Both the position numbers and the translations under genes were made by a program. A DNA stretch of 64,000 nt, from NCBI RefSeq assembly GCF_013179735.1, contig NZ_JABMEG010000001.1, forward strand, positions 1,550,001 through 1,614,000, written 5' to 3'. The stretch is from Permianibacter fluminis (lineage in GTDB: Bacteria > Pseudomonadota > Gammaproteobacteria > Enterobacterales > Permianibacteraceae). Below the pieces are notes generated by a model. That model did no database searches. It was not told the DNA's origin and saw nothing but the letters and a program-made list of their open reading frames with translations. Below are positions 27,713 to 36,785 of the stretch, one piece after another (position 1 is the stretch's first letter; the number at the start of each line of letters is the position of its first letter).

Positions 27713-28627
27713 ATGACCAGCCTTACCCTGCAACGCACCCTGCTGCCCGGCCTGTTCGCGCTGGCGCTGACCAACACTGCTATGGCCAACTTGGCTAACG
27801 CCACGGAAGCCACACCCAGCAAAACCGCCGCTCTGACACTCAAGGTCTACAACGCCGACAGCAACAGTTTTCACGTCAATTCGGTGTTGCTGGCCGGCGA
27901 GCGCGACGCCGTGTTGATCGACGGTCAATTCACCCGCGTCGATGCCCACCGTCTGGTCGCTGATATTCTCGCCAGCCAGAAAAATCTGACCACGATTTAC
28001 ATCAGCCACGGTGATCCGGATTACTACTTCGGGCTCGAAGTAATCACCCAAGCTTTCCCGCAGGCAAAAGTTGTCGCGAGCCAGCCCACCGTCGACTGGA
28101 TTCGCAATACCGTCGCCAAGAAAGTCGCGTTCTGGGGCCCGAAGCTCGGCGCCAACGGTCCGCAACAGCCGATCATTCCGTCGGTGTTGACGGGTGATGT
28201 GATCCTGCTCGAAGGTCATCGGCTGGAAATCAAAGGTCTGGATAGCGAGCTGCCAGCGCGCAGTTTTGTCTGGGTCCCGGACTTGCGCGCAGTGCTCGGT
28301 GGCGTCAACGTTTTTGCCGGTTTGCATCTGTGGACCGCTGATACCCAAACCCCGGAACTGCGCGCCGCCTGGAGTCGGGCACTGGAGCGGATAGCAGCGC
28401 TGCAACCGGCCATCGTGGTGCCCGGCCATGCCCAAGTTGGCGCTGCGCATGATCTGTCCGCCGTGCGCTACAGTCAGGCCTATCTGGCGACCTTCGAACG
28501 CGAGCTGGCCGGCGCCAAAGACAGCGCTGCGCTGATCGCCACCATGCAGCAGAAATACCCGGATGCCGGTTTGCCGATTGCGCTCGATATCGGCGCCAAA
28601 GTGAACACAGGTGAAATGAAATGGTAA
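27713..28627 (+). CDS. Metallo-beta-lactamase-fold protein with altered metal motif
   Basis: 304 residues. An N-terminal signal peptide (LLPGLFALALTNTAMA) predicts export. The fold is recognisable from VLIDGQFTRVDAH and VVPGHAQVG, but the usual HxHxDH motif reads SHGDPDYYFG, so two metal-binding histidines are replaced. This variant appears to be a subfamily feature rather than an isolated mutation; it implies a changed or mononuclear metal site. GGAG lies a few bases before ATG 27713. The stop overlaps the start of the DsbA-like gene by 7 bases (ATGGTAA), so the two are translationally coupled. Substrate unknown. Confidence 0.88.
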   Translation: MTSLTLQRTLLPGLFALALTNTAMANLANATEATPSKTAALTLKVYNADSNSFHVNSVLLAGERDAVLIDGQFTRVDAHRLVADILASQKNLTTIYISHGDPDYYFGLEVITQAFPQAKVVASQPTVDWIRNTVAKKVAFWGPKLGANGPQQPIIPSVLTGDVILLEGHRLEIKGLDSELPARSFVWVPDLRAVLGGVNVFAGLHLWTADTQTPELRAAWSRALERIAALQPAIVVPGHAQVGAAHDLSAVRYSQAYLATFERELAGAKDSAALIATMQQKYPDAGLPIALDIGAKVNTGEMKW

Positions 28628-29478
28628 GTGTCAGTACGACCGGCCCAACGTCAGATACGACGCCCGAAACGACGTCCGAAACCGAAAAGACTCGCGTCGC
28701 CACTGGCGGCGCGAGTCTGCACTATATTTTCGATCCGCTCTGCGGTTGGTGTTACGCCGCCGCGCCGCTACTTGAAGTGGCAGCGCAGTTGGCCGCGGCA
28801 GGATTGGGCTCAGCAGGTTCAGGTACAGCAGGTTCAGTCACAACGGGCTCAGCCACAGAAACAGCCAGCCGTTTTCGCGTTGTGTTGCACGCCGGCGGCA
28901 TGATGATGGGCCGCCAGCGGCAAACGGTGACGCCGCGATTGCGCGACTACGTGCTGCCGCACGATGCCCGCATCGAGGCCATGACCGGCCAGCCATTTGG
29001 TGCAGCCTATCGCGACGGCTTGTTGCGCGACCCCAGCGCGGTTTTCGATTCCGAACCGCCGATCACCGCCATCCTCGCTGCCGAGCAACTCGCGGGTGCT
29101 GGTCTTGCGTTGCTCAAGCATCTGCAACGTGCGCACTACGTTCAAGGTCGGCGCATTGCGAATGCGGATGTACTGATCAACTGCGCCGAGGAAATCGGTT
29201 TGGCTGCTGCCCAGTTCACGCCGATGTTTGCCAGCCTGCAAGGCAACGCGACGCTGCAACATGTCGAACAAAGCCGACGCTTGCTCAGTGATGTCGGCGG
29301 TCGCGGTTTTCCGACCCTGGTACTGGAAACCGGCGGCACATTGACCGTGCTGCCATGGAGTCAGTATCTCGGCAAGCCGGAGCAATGGCGCGAATTCTTG
29401 CAGAATCAATTGCATGTTGTCGGTGTGCAAGGTGATCAAGCGCCATTGACCTGTGATCTGGATAGCGGCGCTTGTTGA
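28621..29478 (+). CDS. DsbA-family thioredoxin-fold protein
   Basis: 285 residues. The active-site region YIFDPLCGWCYAAAPLLEVA carries the CxxC pair CGWC of the DsbA / FrnE-like oxidoreductase group, with the helical insertion typical of the family and the cis-Pro strand GFPTLVLETGG near the C terminus. The first ~30 residues are Thr/Ser-rich and low complexity, and residues ~60-80 contain repeated Gly-Ser/Thr-Ala turns, so both look unstructured. No signal peptide is seen, suggesting cytoplasmic location although the upstream partner is exported. Its start overlaps the preceding stop. It ends DSGAC. Confidence 0.88.
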   Translation: MVSVSTTGPTSDTTPETTSETEKTRVATGGASLHYIFDPLCGWCYAAAPLLEVAAQLAAAGLGSAGSGTAGSVTTGSATETASRFRVVLHAGGMMMGRQRQTVTPRLRDYVLPHDARIEAMTGQPFGAAYRDGLLRDPSAVFDSEPPITAILAAEQLAGAGLALLKHLQRAHYVQGRRIANADVLINCAEEIGLAAAQFTPMFASLQGNATLQHVEQSRRLLSDVGGRGFPTLVLETGGTLTVLPWSQYLGKPEQWREFLQNQLHVVGVQGDQAPLTCDLDSGAC

Positions 29479-29815
29479 AAACGTGGGTTTGTCTCAACAG
29501 CAAACTGCAGCATTTGCCCAGCTGCGCCAACTGGGGAACGAGCAGCTCCGTATTTTCTGCAATAGCCCTCTACTGAAACGTTGCCGCTCGAGCTAACGAT
29601 TCGACAGCACCCCCTCCCCTGCAAAGGGGAGGGCCGGGGTGGGGTGATATCGCGACGAGCCCCGCCGACCATTGGTTGCTCGCAATACTGAAAGCTCCCG
29701 TCGGTCCAAACCATCCCAGACTCTCCGAGACCATCCAACACCATCCACCACTTTTTGAGTCACACACCGGCCCAGTGTTACTCTCTGCGCACGCCTGCCA
29801 ACACCGTGTGCTCCC
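29479..29815. other. Intergenic region with one CCCCTCCCC-type repeat
   Basis: 337 bases between the DsbA-like gene and ltaE. Apart from the palindromic repeat at 29609-29648 I see no gene or terminator. The ltaE promoter presumably lies in the last 100 bases. Confidence 0.5.
29609..29648. repeat. C/G-rich intergenic palindrome, CCCTCTCCC family
   Basis: The sequence has the arms CCCCTCCCCT and AGGGGAGGG with a GCAA centre, followed by CCGGGGTGGGGTGA. It belongs to the same family as the copies near 39, 48, 50 and 54.8 kb. Confidence 0.8.
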
Positions 29816-30826
29816 ATGTCTGAAAAACTGATCGATCTGCGCAGTGACACCGTCACCCGTCCCAGCAATGCCATGCGCCTGGCCATGGCCGATGCCGAAG
29901 TCGGTGACGATGTTTTTGGTGACGATCCCACCGTCAACCGGCTGCAGGCCACATTGGCGGAGCGGCTCGGCTTCGAGGCCGGTCTGTTTGTCCCGAGCGG
30001 CACTCAATCCAATCTCATCGCCCTGCTTAGCCATTGCCAGCGCGGTGATGAATATATCGTCGGCCAGGATGCCCACACCTACAAATACGAAGCCGGCGGC
30101 GCCGCGGTGCTCGGCAGCATTCAGCCGCAGCCGATTGAACATGCCGCCGATGGCACACTGCCGCTCAATAAAATCGAAGCGGCAGTCAAACCAGACGATG
30201 CCCACTTTGCCCGCACACGCTTGCTGGCATTGGAAAATACCTGGCACGGAAAAGTGCTGCCGCAAGACTACGTCGAGCAGGCGACCGCGCTGGCGCGCAA
30301 AAAAGGCTTGAGCTGTCATCTGGATGGCGCGCGTTTTTTCAATGCCGTGGTCGCCAGTGGCAAATCGGAACGCGCGCTGGCGCAGCCGTTTGACAGCGTG
30401 TCGATCTGCCTGTCCAAAGGCTTGGGCGCACCGGTAGGCTCGGTGCTGCTTGGCAACAAGGACTTCATCCACAGCGCCAAACGTTGGCGCAAGATGGTCG
30501 GCGGCGGCATGCGTCAGGCCGGCATTCTGGCTGCCGCCGGTTTGTATGCACTGCAGCACAATGTTGCGCGGTTGGCAGATGATCACGCCAACGCCAAACG
30601 CTTGGCCGAGGGCCTCGCCGGTTTGCCCGGCATCACGGCCGAACCGGTGCAGACCAATATGGTGTTTCTGAATGTCGCGCCGGAGCGCGCGTCCGCTTTT
30701 ACGGAGCATTTGAAGCAACACGGCATTGTCAGCACCGGCCTGTATCGCTTGCGACTAGTCACCCATCTGGATGTCAGCGCCGCCGATATCGAGCGCGTGA
30801 TTGCTGTCATTCGGGCCTTTGTCTGA
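29816..30826 (+). CDS. ltaE: Low-specificity L-threonine aldolase
   Basis: 336 residues. A pyridoxal-phosphate fold-type I enzyme that cleaves L-threonine and L-allo-threonine to glycine and acetaldehyde. Motifs: N-terminal [47 protein letters not shown] (cofactor-binding Asp) and [14 protein letters not shown] with the Schiff-base lysine. The length equals that of E. coli LtaE. The cytoplasmic tetramer is expected. No clear Shine-Dalgarno before ATG 29816. It stands alone, preceded by a repeat region and followed by the CSS-EAL pair. Confidence 0.95.
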   Translation: MSEKLIDLRSDTVTRPSNAMRLAMADAEVGDDVFGDDPTVNRLQATLAERLGFEAGLFVPSGTQSNLIALLSHCQRGDEYIVGQDAHTYKYEAGGAAVLGSIQPQPIEHAADGTLPLNKIEAAVKPDDAHFARTRLLALENTWHGKVLPQDYVEQATALARKKGLSCHLDGARFFNAVVASGKSERALAQPFDSVSICLSKGLGAPVGSVLLGNKDFIHSAKRWRKMVGGGMRQAGILAAAGLYALQHNVARLADDHANAKRLAEGLAGLPGITAEPVQTNMVFLNVAPERASAFTEHLKQHGIVSTGLYRLRLVTHLDVSAADIERVIAVIRAFV

Positions 30827-31072
30827 AGGTCAGACAATTGGCTTGCGCACCGCTGCCAATGAGCGCAGGCACAATTGTGACAAAGTGTCCAAGCGGCTCG
30901 CCGCCGCCTGAAGTGGCTGTCTATACTCGGTGCCAGCCCGCACGGGGCGAATGGCAGTCGGCACCACGCGGTCGCCGTCATCAGCAGCGAGAGGGCAGTT
31001 TGTGCCGGCGATAGGCAGTCACCATCACCACGGACTGGTCTGCGAACGCAGCAAGCGGTCCGGCCCTGTGCG

Positions 31073-32668
31073 ATGCAAGGTGTTCGCGCTGTGAACAAGG
31101 GCATGGTGGTGCTCGCGCTGGCCGTGGGCTTGGTGGCCACCACGATTCCGCTGGCCGTGTCGGTGTATCTGGCCAACCGGCAAAGTGTCGAAGATGAGCA
31201 GCAGCGGGCGCTCGCCATTGCCAATGAAGTTCGCCGGCGCAGTGATAACGTGGCCGAGCAAATTTACGCTGCGCTGGCGCACCTCAAGCAAGTCGATCCC
31301 GATCACAGTTGTTCACCGGCCAGTCTGGCGGCCATGCAGGCCATTGATCTGGGCGCCAGCTATTTGCAGTTGGTCGGCCATATCAGTGACAACCATTTGC
31401 GCTGTTCATCTCAAGGTTTACACGAAAAAGGGATTTATCTCGGGCCGCCGGATTACGTCAGCGGCAAGGGCTATTCCATTCGCCGGTCGGTCGAGCTGGT
31501 GCCGGGGTCAGGGCGGCATTTCTTTGTCTCGGAAGTAAATGGCTTTGCCGCATTGGTACATCGCGATCTGGCCATCGACGTGTTCGCCAGCGAAGCTGAC
31601 ATTGGGGTCGGCTTGGTGGGCTACACCAGCCGGCAACTGGTCGCCAATCGCGGCGACTTTTCCGCTGAGTGGTTGGCGCACATGCCGGCCCAAGGCAGCA
31701 CGCATTTCTTTGATGGCAAGCACACTATTGCCATGGTGCGCTCGACGGTGGGCGATTTCGTCGCCTATGCCAGCATTCCCGCCCAACATTTGCATGGCCG
31801 CATGTGGGAGTTGGCGCTTTGGTCCTTGCCGCTCGGTCTGGTGGTTGGTGTGCTGTTGACAGTGCTGATCTTGCGCACGGCGCGCGCGCAAAGCTCAATG
31901 AAAGCACAGCTGCAAACTGCATTGGCGCGCAACGAACTGTTCCTGCAATACAAGCCCTTGTTTGAACTGGCAACCGGCCGCTGCTGCGGGGTCGAGGCCG
32001 TTGTGCGCTGGCGTAGGCGTGACGGCGCCATTGTCCGGCCCGGGTTGTTTTTGCCGGTGGCGGAATCCGTTGGCCTGATGCCCGCCATTACCGAGCGCGT
32101 GCTGAATTTGATCGGTCACGATCTGCGCCGGCTGTTGCAACAACGGCCCGAGTTCTGGGTTGCCGTCAATGTTTCGGCCATCGACATCGAAAACCCGGCG
32201 TTGCCGGCGCAGCTGCAGCAACTGACGGCAAAGCTGGGTTTACCGCCGGCACAGCTGCTGGTGGAAATTACCGAACGCGGTTTTCTGCATGCCGAGCAAG
32301 TGCAGCCGCAGGTGGCCGCCATTCGTGCGGTCGGCTGCCGGGTCGCGGTCAATGATTTTGGCACCGGCTTTTCCACGCTGTCGCATCTCGAACGGTTCAC
32401 GCTGGACTTTCTAAAAATTGATCGCGCGTTCGTCAGTACAGTAGGCACCGACGCCGCGACCAGCCAGGTGGTGCAGCACATCATCGCCATCGGCAAGGCG
32501 TTGCAGCTGGAAATGATTGCCGAAGGCATTGATAGCCAGTCCCAACTTGAACAGATGCAACGTGCCGGCGTGCGCTACGCCCAGGGGCAGTGGTTCGGTC
32601 AGCCGATGACGGCAGCAGATCTGGCGCAGCAGTTGAACGTGAGCATGGCCGCAGATGCTTCGTTATGA
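31073..32668 (+). CDS. CSS-motif EAL-domain protein, probably degenerate phosphodiesterase (paralogue 1)
   Basis: 531 residues. Two membrane helices (residues ~10-32 and ~242-262) flank a periplasmic domain with the cysteine pair SCSP and RCSSQ, the CSS signature of PdeC-like enzymes whose activity responds to periplasmic disulfide state. The cytoplasmic C terminus is an EAL domain, but EAL reads EAV (GVEAVVRW) and DDFGTG reads NDFGTG. The loop-6 NDFGTGFSTL and LKIDRAFV motifs are otherwise recognisable, and EGVE reads EGID. The Asp-to-Asn change affects a metal ligand, so activity may be lost and a sensor or binding role is possible. GTG 31091 is an alternative start. Paralogue 2 follows 82 bases on. 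Confidence 0.92.
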   Translation: MQGVRAVNKGMVVLALAVGLVATTIPLAVSVYLANRQSVEDEQQRALAIANEVRRRSDNVAEQIYAALAHLKQVDPDHSCSPASLAAMQAIDLGASYLQLVGHISDNHLRCSSQGLHEKGIYLGPPDYVSGKGYSIRRSVELVPGSGRHFFVSEVNGFAALVHRDLAIDVFASEADIGVGLVGYTSRQLVANRGDFSAEWLAHMPAQGSTHFFDGKHTIAMVRSTVGDFVAYASIPAQHLHGRMWELALWSLPLGLVVGVLLTVLILRTARAQSSMKAQLQTALARNELFLQYKPLFELATGRCCGVEAVVRWRRRDGAIVRPGLFLPVAESVGLMPAITERVLNLIGHDLRRLLQQRPEFWVAVNVSAIDIENPALPAQLQQLTAKLGLPPAQLLVEITERGFLHAEQVQPQVAAIRAVGCRVAVNDFGTGFSTLSHLERFTLDFLKIDRAFVSTVGTDAATSQVVQHIIAIGKALQLEMIAEGIDSQSQLEQMQRAGVRYAQGQWFGQPMTAADLAQQLNVSMAADASL

Positions 32669-32750
32669 GAAATCGCTGACCGAAAGGGTTTTCTGAACTG
32701 TAATCGATTAGCGCATTGCCACGAAATGCGGTGGTGACAGTCGCCGCAGC

Positions 32751-34337
32751 ATGGCAAAAGAACAGGGGTTTTTTAGCGTGGTAAAGCGAGTGGCAGCATT
32801 GGCGCTGACAGTGGGGCTGGTGGCGAGTATCGCACCGGCACTCATCTCGCTTTACCTGGCTAACAGCCAAAGCATCAAAGAGGAGCAGCATTATGCCGAG
32901 GTGTTGGCAACGGAGGTCTTGCGGCGCAGTGATGAGTCCAGTCGACAAATCATTGCCGCCATCGATACGCTGCAAAACCTGGATCCGGCGCACCCGTGTT
33001 CTGCCGTCAATCTGAAAGCGATGGCCGATATCGACAGTGCTTCACCGTATCTGCAAACCGTGGGTCATGTTCGCAACAACTACCTCGAATGCAGCGCCTA
33101 CGGCTTGCATGGCGAGCGCTTCCCGGTCGGTGCCCCCGATTACATCAGTGGTAATGGCTATGCAACGCGCATCAATGTCGAGTTGCCGCCGGGCTCGGGG
33201 CATTTCTACGCCATGTCGGAAAAAGGCGGCTTTGCCGCCGTGGTTCATCGCGGCCTGAGTACCGAAGTATTTGTCGACGACCCCGGCATTGCGCTCGGCA
33301 GTTTTGCCCGCAGCAGCAAGAAGACGCTGCTGTCACGCGGCCCGTTTGATGCGCGCTGGATTGACCGGCTGGGCGAGCGCGAGCGGGTGGCCTTTTGGGG
33401 TGGCGACTACACGGTCGCCATCATTCGTTCGACTGTTGGCGACTATGCCTCGTACGCGGCCATTCCCGCTCGCCAGTTGGCGCTTCGTCAGCAACAACTG
33501 GCGCTGCGCATGGTACCTATCGGCGTGCTGTGTGGCTTGGTTCTGGCGCTGATCATCTGGCGGCTGGCGGTGGCGCAGTCGTCCATGCCAAACCAGATCC
33601 GGGCAGCGCTGCGACGCAACGAATTTTTCCTGCAGTATCAACCGCTGGTGGAATTGCAAAGCGGTCGCTGGGTGGGCGCCGAAGCGTTAATCCGCTGGCG
33701 GCGCAGTGATGGCGAATGGGTGCGACCCGATGTGTTTATCCCGGTGGCGGAAGAATCGGATTTGATCCTGCGCCTGACCGAGCGGGTCTTGCAGCTGGCC
33801 GGTAACGACATGAAACCGGTTTTTGCCCGTTATCCCGAATTTCATGTCGCGATCAACGTGTCGGCAAAAGACATCGAGTCGCCGCAACTGTTGCCGGCGC
33901 TCGGCAATCTGCTGCAGGACGGTGCTGCCGAACCGCACAACATCGTGATCGAAGCGACCGAGCGCGGCTTTCTCGACGCCGAGGTCGCGCGGTCCCGGGT
34001 GACGGCGCTGCGGGCAATGGGTTGCAAGGTCGCGATTGATGATTTTGGTACTGGCTATTCCAGCCTTGCCTACCTTGAAAAATTCGCCGTTGATTATCTG
34101 AAGATCGACAAATCCTTCGTCGATACGCTCGGCACCGACGCCCCGACCAGTCAAGTGGTCCGCCATATCATCGAGATGGCGAAATCCCTGAACTATCTGA
34201 TGATTGCTGAAGGCGTTGAGACCGGCGAACAAGCCAGCTTCCTGCGCGCGCACGGTGTGCAATATGCCCAAGGCTGGCTGTTCGCCAAGCCCATGGCCGT
34301 GAGCGATCTGTTGAACCAGCTTGCCACCAAAGCCTGA
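32751..34337 (+). CDS. CSS-type EAL-domain cyclic-di-GMP phosphodiesterase (paralogue 2)
   Basis: 528 residues with the same layout as its neighbour: helix ~12-32, periplasmic domain with cysteines in HPCSAV and LECSAYG (CSA in place of CSS), second helix ~245-265 and a cytoplasmic EAL domain. Here the catalytic motifs are canonical: GAEALIRW, NVSAKDIE, EATERG, IDDFGTGYSSL, YLKIDKSFV and IAEGVE. It should hydrolyse c-di-GMP to pGpG. The sequence similarity of the two genes over the full length shows a tandem duplication. A weak ribosome site precedes ATG 32751. Likely co-transcribed with paralogue 1. Confidence 0.94.
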   Translation: MAKEQGFFSVVKRVAALALTVGLVASIAPALISLYLANSQSIKEEQHYAEVLATEVLRRSDESSRQIIAAIDTLQNLDPAHPCSAVNLKAMADIDSASPYLQTVGHVRNNYLECSAYGLHGERFPVGAPDYISGNGYATRINVELPPGSGHFYAMSEKGGFAAVVHRGLSTEVFVDDPGIALGSFARSSKKTLLSRGPFDARWIDRLGERERVAFWGGDYTVAIIRSTVGDYASYAAIPARQLALRQQQLALRMVPIGVLCGLVLALIIWRLAVAQSSMPNQIRAALRRNEFFLQYQPLVELQSGRWVGAEALIRWRRSDGEWVRPDVFIPVAEESDLILRLTERVLQLAGNDMKPVFARYPEFHVAINVSAKDIESPQLLPALGNLLQDGAAEPHNIVIEATERGFLDAEVARSRVTALRAMGCKVAIDDFGTGYSSLAYLEKFAVDYLKIDKSFVDTLGTDAPTSQVVRHIIEMAKSLNYLMIAEGVETGEQASFLRAHGVQYAQGWLFAKPMAVSDLLNQLATKA

Positions 34338-34657
34338 GCTCGTGTGACCGAACGCGTGAATGATCCGAGCACGCCATGACGGTGCTGAACCAGACATCAA
34401 TCATGAGGCCCCGGCCGCCGTTTGTGGTGAGCTCGTGCCATTGGTATATCCTGCTGTCATCGAATCACAGCAGACCGGAAGCTCAGCCAGCCGGCAGCGG
34501 AAATCATCGGTAACAGTTTTCGCACGGCCGTCGCGAACCTGAACGCTCGGCTTGTGTTCAGCTAGGCGCCGCTCGCGCAAGTGCGCGCTGGCGTGAATCA
34601 GCATGACCGCGTCCGGTCAGGCAAAGATCACATCGCAGTCTTCAAGGTAAAGATGTC
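34338..34657. other. Intergenic region before the CPBP protease gene
   Basis: 320 bases without a supported gene, repeat or terminator. Open frames here lack ribosome sites and protein-like composition. It should contain the CPBP gene promoter. Confidence 0.5.
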
Positions 34658-35593
34658 ATGAAGCGGAATCTCATCGCGCCGGTAGCTGTGCTCAGCTATC
34701 TCGGCATTTATGCGTTGTCACTGTTACTGCTTGGTCGTTCACAGTCGTTTGAAGCCGGTGAATACCTTGCTGTGTTGCTGATCTTTGGCATTGGCCTGTC
34801 CGTTGCCGCCTGGCTCGTCACCATCGGCATCAAACCGGTTGCTGCCGTGGTGCATCAGCCGGGCAAGGAATTCGGCGCAATCGCCGGCTATCTGCTGCTG
34901 TTTTCCTTACTGTTTCTGGGTTGGGGCTTGAGCGCACTGAAAGCCTTGGTGACCGCAGAGCAACCGCAAGAAGTTGTTATCTTGTTGGCAAAGCTGGCGG
35001 CCATGGTACTGATTCCGGCGTGGCTCTTCACCCGCATGGGTTATCGTTGGCGCGACCTGTTTGGCAGATTCAGTTTGGGTTCACTCGGTTCCGGCCGCAG
35101 TGGCTGGCGCGTGCTGATCATCATGGCCGTTTTGCTACTTGGCCTGCAGTTGTTGATCGGGCAGGGGCCCAAGCGTATCGCGGCACTGGAGCAGCCGGGC
35201 TGGCTTGTTGCCGTCATGGCGCCGCTGGCATTGCTGTGGATGAGCCTCGAAGCCGGCCTGACCGAAGAATTTCTGTTCCGGGTGTTGCTGCAAACCCGCG
35301 CTGCCCAATTCTTTCGTTCCGAAACAGTCGGCATTGTCGTGATGGCGCTGTTGTTCGGCCTCGCCCATGCCCCCGGCTATGTATTGCGCGGTGCTTATGC
35401 CATGGAAGGCATGTCCGGCGCGCCCGATGTGTTCACCGCCATGGCTTATACCGTTGTCGTGGTCTCGCCGATTGGCCTGATGTTCGGTGTGCTGTGGGCG
35501 CGCACCCGGAATCTGTTGTTGCTGGTGCTGCTGCATGGCTGGACGGATTTGATTCCCAATCTGGCGCCTTTCATCAAGACCTGGTTGGGTTAA
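34658..35593 (+). CDS. CPBP-family intramembrane glutamic protease
   Basis: 311 residues with about eight hydrophobic segments. The diagnostic motif 1 reads AGLTEEFLFRVLL (EExxxR) at residue ~205 and motif 2 reads FGLAHAPGY, with a third His in LLLHGWTDL. This is the ABI/CAAX-like glutamic protease family (Rce1 relatives). Prokaryotic members are often linked to peptide processing or bacteriocin immunity, but the substrate here is unknown. AAGG lies ~9 bases before ATG 34658. Neither flanking gene suggests a function, so it is probably monocistronic. Confidence 0.9.
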   Translation: MKRNLIAPVAVLSYLGIYALSLLLLGRSQSFEAGEYLAVLLIFGIGLSVAAWLVTIGIKPVAAVVHQPGKEFGAIAGYLLLFSLLFLGWGLSALKALVTAEQPQEVVILLAKLAAMVLIPAWLFTRMGYRWRDLFGRFSLGSLGSGRSGWRVLIIMAVLLLGLQLLIGQGPKRIAALEQPGWLVAVMAPLALLWMSLEAGLTEEFLFRVLLQTRAAQFFRSETVGIVVMALLFGLAHAPGYVLRGAYAMEGMSGAPDVFTAMAYTVVVVSPIGLMFGVLWARTRNLLLLVLLHGWTDLIPNLAPFIKTWLG

Positions 35594-35769
35594 GCATGGG
35601 GTTGAGCTTAGGGTTCGGTTGAGGTTGGGGTTGGATTTGCTATAGGCCGCGCTGATTGCATTCCATGCACGGTCAACCAGAACCGCTCGCCGGGGGAATT
35701 GTCAGCCGGCACCGGACTGCCGTAGTCTTGCCCAACGCAGGCGCTACGGCACGTTGAAAGGATGCAGCT

Positions 35770-36510
35770 ATGAACTGGGCCTTTGTCGACTATGAAAACG
35801 TCCGGTCGCTGGAGTCGGTAAACCTTGCCGCCTACCAGCGGGTGTTGGTGTTCTGCGGGCCGCAGAACAAGAGCATCAAGTTTGATGCCTTGCCCGCCTC
35901 AGGCGTGTGCCACGTTGATCTCATCACCGTGCCGACCTCCAGCAAAAACAACGTCGACTTTCATTTGGCATTTCATATGGGTATCGAGCACCAGCGCGCT
36001 GCCACCGACATCAACTTTCATGTGATCTCGAATGACAAAGGCTATCAGGGCTTGATCAACCATCTGGAATTGCTGGGCCGCAGTTGCAAGTTGGTTGAAC
36101 CAAATGCCGCAAGCAAAGTGACGGCCAAGAAGTCGCCAGCCAAAAAACCGGCCGCCAAGTCTGAGCCAGCGGGCAAAGCGGCAACACAAGTTGCAAAATC
36201 TACGTCAAACAAGGCTGCTGCTGGCACCAAGGCATCAGCCAAAACCAAACCAAAACCCGTCACCAAAGTAAAAATCAAGGCCAACAACGCCGCTGCCCTG
36301 TCAGAAGCCGCCAGCAAATTGTTCGCGCAGTTGCAAGTGACCGGCGCCAACCGGCCAAAATCCAAAGCCAGAATTCTGAGCTGGCTGAAAAGCCATGTGA
36401 AGAGTTTGCACATGACCCCCGAGCCAATCCCGGAAACCATCCTCGCGGAATGGAAGCTTGCCGGCATGGTGACGCTTACCGGCAGCACGGTGAGCTACTC
36501 CGATGCCTAG
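35770..36510 (+). CDS. PIN/NYN-domain ribonuclease-like protein with Lys/Ala linker
   Basis: 246 residues in three parts. Residues 1-~115 are a NYN/PIN fold: FVDYENV at the start, NNVDFHLAF in the middle and VISNDKGYQGLINHL, supplying the conserved acidic residues of the nuclease site. Residues ~115-180 are a low-complexity stretch of Lys, Ala, Ser and Pro resembling histone H1 tails (KKSPAKKPAAKS), expected to bind nucleic acid. Residues ~185-246 are a helical domain (ANRPKSKARILSWLKSHVK ... ILAEWKLAGMV) that reads like a small winged-helix. GAAAGGA precedes ATG 35770. Predicted cytoplasmic RNA-binding nuclease; target unknown. Confidence 0.85.
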   Translation: MNWAFVDYENVRSLESVNLAAYQRVLVFCGPQNKSIKFDALPASGVCHVDLITVPTSSKNNVDFHLAFHMGIEHQRAATDINFHVISNDKGYQGLINHLELLGRSCKLVEPNAASKVTAKKSPAKKPAAKSEPAGKAATQVAKSTSNKAAAGTKASAKTKPKPVTKVKIKANNAAALSEAASKLFAQLQVTGANRPKSKARILSWLKSHVKSLHMTPEPIPETILAEWKLAGMVTLTGSTVSYSDA

Positions 36511-36785
36511 TGCTGTTCCGGTGAAAGACGCAGGCTAATCACGTCGGACCCTGTGACCGCGCGTTTCTTGTTTATCGTCGCGTAATTTCTCCCGCCCGCT
36601 ATCCGGGTTTGTCGACAGCTACGCGCCGGTGTACATTGCCCGCATGCTGGCTTGTCGATTTGTTTGCCTTCCGCACCGCACCATAGCAAGCCGTTTGAGA
36701 GCCGGTCCGAATTCCGTTTGTGTCGCGCGCCGCTAATCGCGGCAGCTGCGAGGCCCGTATTGTTACCGCATGCGCAGGAACCATC

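Noticed and set aside
29479-29815. CRISPR-like array
   Set aside because: Only one palindrome is present, with no regular spacers.
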